DNA of 7,190 nt from DASRSE01 sp035656655 (GTDB lineage Bacteria > Planctomycetota > Planctomycetia > Pirellulales > DASRSE01): NCBI GenBank assembly GCA_035656655.1, contig DASRSE010000326.1:1-7190 (forward strand), given 5' to 3'. Under the pieces are notes generated by a model. That model was not told where the DNA came from, searched no databases, and saw only the letters and a list, made by a program, of their open reading frames with translations. A program made the translations under genes and the position numbers. Below are positions 5,865 through 7,190 of the stretch, in pieces (the first letter of the stretch is position 1; each line of letters opens with the position of its first letter).

Positions 5865-6134
5865 GAGGAAAACCGAATCTGATTTTGGCGGCGCGATGCG
5901 ATTTGCTTCGGCCGCGCGCCCTTTTCCGCGGCGCAAAAGACATGCCGTTCCGACCGCACCGTTTTGTCGTCAAGATTGCCGGGGGCACCCTGAAGCAAGT
6001 TGTGCGCCGAAGTTATGCTCCGTCGGCTGACTGAGGGCCATTGTCGCCGGCGCTGCGAAAGGTTGAAACTGCTCGAGCCTGAACGACTCGGCCCTGTTGC
6101 GCGGCGCGCGATTTGCGAATGTGCGAATGACCGA

Positions 6135-6164
6135 TTCCGTAGATTCAAGTTCCGTAGGTTCAAA
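6135..6164 (+). repeat. 15-nt tandem repeat upstream of DUF892
   Basis: TTCCGTAGATTCAAG (6135-6149) is followed directly by TTCCGTAGGTTCAAA (6150-6164), 13 of 15 identical. It ends 63 bp before the DUF892 start codon. Paired sites at this distance could bind an activator or repressor, but it could also be simple slippage. Confidence 0.6.
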
Positions 6165-6227
6165 CGACATTGTCGGCGACGCTGAAATCTGCTTGCCGAT
6201 TCATCCTCTTGATCTGGAGTTTTAGCC

Positions 6228-6764
6228 ATGACCGTCTCGACTTGGTTTTCAAAAATGCTGGGGACTGAAAAGACGCTCACCAATCTGAAGAATGTTTTGG
6301 TGATGCAATTGCGCGATTTGCGCAGCGCCGAAGAGCAACTCATCGAGGCGCTTCCCAAGATGGCGCAAGCAGCCCATTCCGCGGATTTGAAAAGCGCCTT
6401 TACGACCCATTTGGAAGAGACCCGCGGGCACAAAGCGCGGCTCGACAAAGCTTTCAAACTGCTCGGCTTGGAACCGGAGAGCGAGACCTGCGAAGCGATG
6501 AAAGGGCTGATCGCCGAAGGCGACGAAGTCATCGGCATGGAGGGAGATCCGGACGTGAAGGACGCCGTGCTGATTGCCGCGGCCCAACGGGTCGAGCACT
6601 ACGAAATGGCCGGATATGGCTGTGCACGCGCCTTTGCGCGGCGGTTACGGCAAAACCGGATCGGAGATTTGCTGCAAGAGACGCTCGACGAAGAGGCCAA
6701 CGCCGACAAGATATTGACGGAAGTCGCTGAAAGCGGCGTGAACGCCGAAGCGGCCAAAGCTTGA
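6228..6764 (+). CDS. DUF892 (YciE/YciF-type) ferritin-like protein
   Basis: The protein has 178 residues, close to the usual length for DUF892 ferritin-like four-helix-bundle proteins. Helix signatures and probable metal ligands are visible: LRDLRSAEEQLIEALPKM (residues 28-45), HLEETRGHKARL with Glu63/Glu64 and His68, QRVEHYEMAGYG with Glu123, His124 and Glu126, and LDEEANADKIL with Glu155, Glu156 and Asp160. The family folds like ferritin/rubrerythrin with a dinuclear metal site and is generally stress-associated; the exact chemistry is not settled, so I name no substrate. It should be cytoplasmic. GGAG at 6216-6219, 8 nt before ATG 6228, supports the start. It is followed by Ku on the same strand after 145 bp; whether they share a transcript is uncertain because a strong GC hairpin lies between them. 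Confidence 0.92.
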   Translation: MTVSTWFSKMLGTEKTLTNLKNVLVMQLRDLRSAEEQLIEALPKMAQAAHSADLKSAFTTHLEETRGHKARLDKAFKLLGLEPESETCEAMKGLIAEGDEVIGMEGDPDVKDAVLIAAAQRVEHYEMAGYGCARAFARRLRQNRIGDLLQETLDEEANADKILTEVAESGVNAEAAKA

Positions 6765-6789
6765 CGCGCGGCCTGTCGCGGCGTTTTCG

Positions 6790-6826
6790 CGCGCCGCGTT
6801 GCCGCCGTTGCGGGAAGCGCGGCGCG
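6790..6826. terminator. Strong GC hairpin between DUF892 and Ku
   Basis: CGCGCCGCG (6790-6798) and CGCGGCGCG (6818-6826) are perfect 9-bp inverted arms with a 19-nt spacer, 25 bp past the DUF892 stop. No T-run follows on the plus strand. It may act as a Rho-assisted end or transcript-stabilising stem, or only reflect GC-rich composition. Confidence 0.35.
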
Positions 6827-6909
6827 GATCGTGTTGGCGGCGAACATGGCGCGGGCGGCACTGCCGGCCGCCTGCGGGTTGGTTTTGGCGCCGTGAGGGG
6901 AAGATCAAA

Positions 6910-7190
6910 ATGGCCGTAAAAAAATCGACAAAATCGCGCCGGTCCAGCGGCGCCAAGTCTAAATCGAAAGCCAAATTCCGCGCGAGTTGGCGCGGCTCGC
7001 TCCGGTTTGGGTTGGTCGCGCTCGATGTGCAAGCGATCAATGCCGAGGTAAGGGATAAAGGGGAAGTCCATTTTCACCTGCTGCATGCGCCAGATCATCA
7101 GCGGATTCATTACGCCAAGATTTGTCCGCGGCATGGCGAAGTTCCTGACAATGAAATCATTGAAGGCTACGAGACTAAAAAGGGTGAGTA
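6910..7190 (+). CDS. ku: Bacterial Ku protein, 3' partial
   Basis: Translation from ATG 6910 gives 93 codons with no stop before the window ends. Residues 26 onward match the N-terminus of bacterial Ku: SWRGSLRFGLVAL, then EVHFHLLHAPDHQRIHYAKICPRHGEVP (in two stretches, Cys at 72) and EIIEGYETKKGE, corresponding to the family's W-GSLSFGLV, RI-Y-K-CP and GYE--KG motifs. Ku forms a homodimeric ring that binds double-strand DNA ends and recruits LigD for non-homologous end joining. An AGGGGA at 6896-6901 gives a normal Shine-Dalgarno distance of 8 nt. Unusually, the first 22 residues form a basic extension (7 Lys, 2 Arg, no acidic residue) before the conserved core, which in many Ku proteins starts within a few residues of the Met. 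The basic C-terminal tail found in some Ku proteins cannot be assessed. Confidence 0.93.
   Translation, partial: MAVKKSTKSRRSSGAKSKSKAKFRASWRGSLRFGLVALDVQAINAEVRDKGEVHFHLLHAPDHQRIHYAKICPRHGEVPDNEIIEGYETKKGE

Larger units (their letters stand above)
5822..6227. other. Divergent intergenic control region
   Basis: This region separates the minus-strand DUF6496 gene from the plus-strand DUF892 gene and contains no supportable gene. It should hold both promoters; clear sigma-70 hexamers are not visible. Recognisable elements are a 5'-UTR hairpin next to the DUF6496 start (5842-5864), a near-perfect 15-nt tandem repeat (6135-6164), and an imperfect 17-nt direct repeat, CATTGTCGCCGGCGCTG at 6039-6055 and CATTGTCGGCGACGCTG at 6168-6184 (15 of 17 identical). 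Confidence 0.65.

Noticed and set aside
5615..6538. 307-residue minus-strand open frame ending in the DUF6496 protein
   Set aside because: Only its last 68 residues match a family. The upstream part runs antisense through the DUF892 gene and the divergent control region, and the strong Shine-Dalgarno is at the internal ATG 5821.

Overview
The window reads as a piece of a GC-rich, free-living (probably soil) bacterial chromosome. The best guess is Planctomycetota, Pirellulales-like. The reasons are the very large modular NHL-propeller protein with FlgD-like and CBM9-like modules, the orphan Hpt protein, the loose gene spacing, and a dispersed GTAGGGTGGGACC-type hairpin repeat of a kind I associate with planctomycete intergenic DNA. 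The assignment is inference; no rRNA or marker gene is present.

Layout. (1) Positions 1-3602, plus strand: the 3' part of a giant secreted-type modular protein (galactose-binding-like, FlgD/Ig-like, NHL propeller, EF-hand-like loop, CBM9-like C-terminus); its true start lies upstream of the window. (2) 3603-4283: a 680-bp intergenic stretch full of small repeats. It holds three copies of a hairpin element, three short tandem arrays (7, 12 and 14 nt units) and a two-stage hairpin. A 16-bp exact direct repeat brackets the stretch, and its second copy overlaps the start codon of the next gene. (3) 4284-4631, plus: a 115-aa single-domain Hpt phosphotransfer protein. (4) 4686-5309, minus, convergent: an isochorismatase-type cysteine hydrolase with its Asp-Lys-Cys triad. 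(5) 5310-5614: a 305-bp non-coding spacer with palindromes. (6) 5615-5821, minus: a 68-aa lysine-rich DUF6496-type protein. (7) 5822-6227: a divergent control region with 15-nt tandem repeats and a 5'-UTR hairpin. (8) 6228-6764, plus: a DUF892 (YciE/YciF-type) ferritin-like protein. (9) 6910-7190, plus: the first 93 codons of a bacterial Ku protein, running off the window.

How the genes might work together: the right-hand third (DUF6496, DUF892, Ku) looks like a DNA-protection or stress neighbourhood. It combines a histone-tail-like basic peptide, a ferritin-like stress protein and the non-homologous end-joining end-binding factor, which here carries a basic N-terminal tail. LigD, the usual Ku partner, would be expected nearby but is not in the window. 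The left part (NHL protein, Hpt, hydrolase) shows no obvious pathway link. No tRNA, rRNA, CRISPR array, transposase or phage gene was seen.
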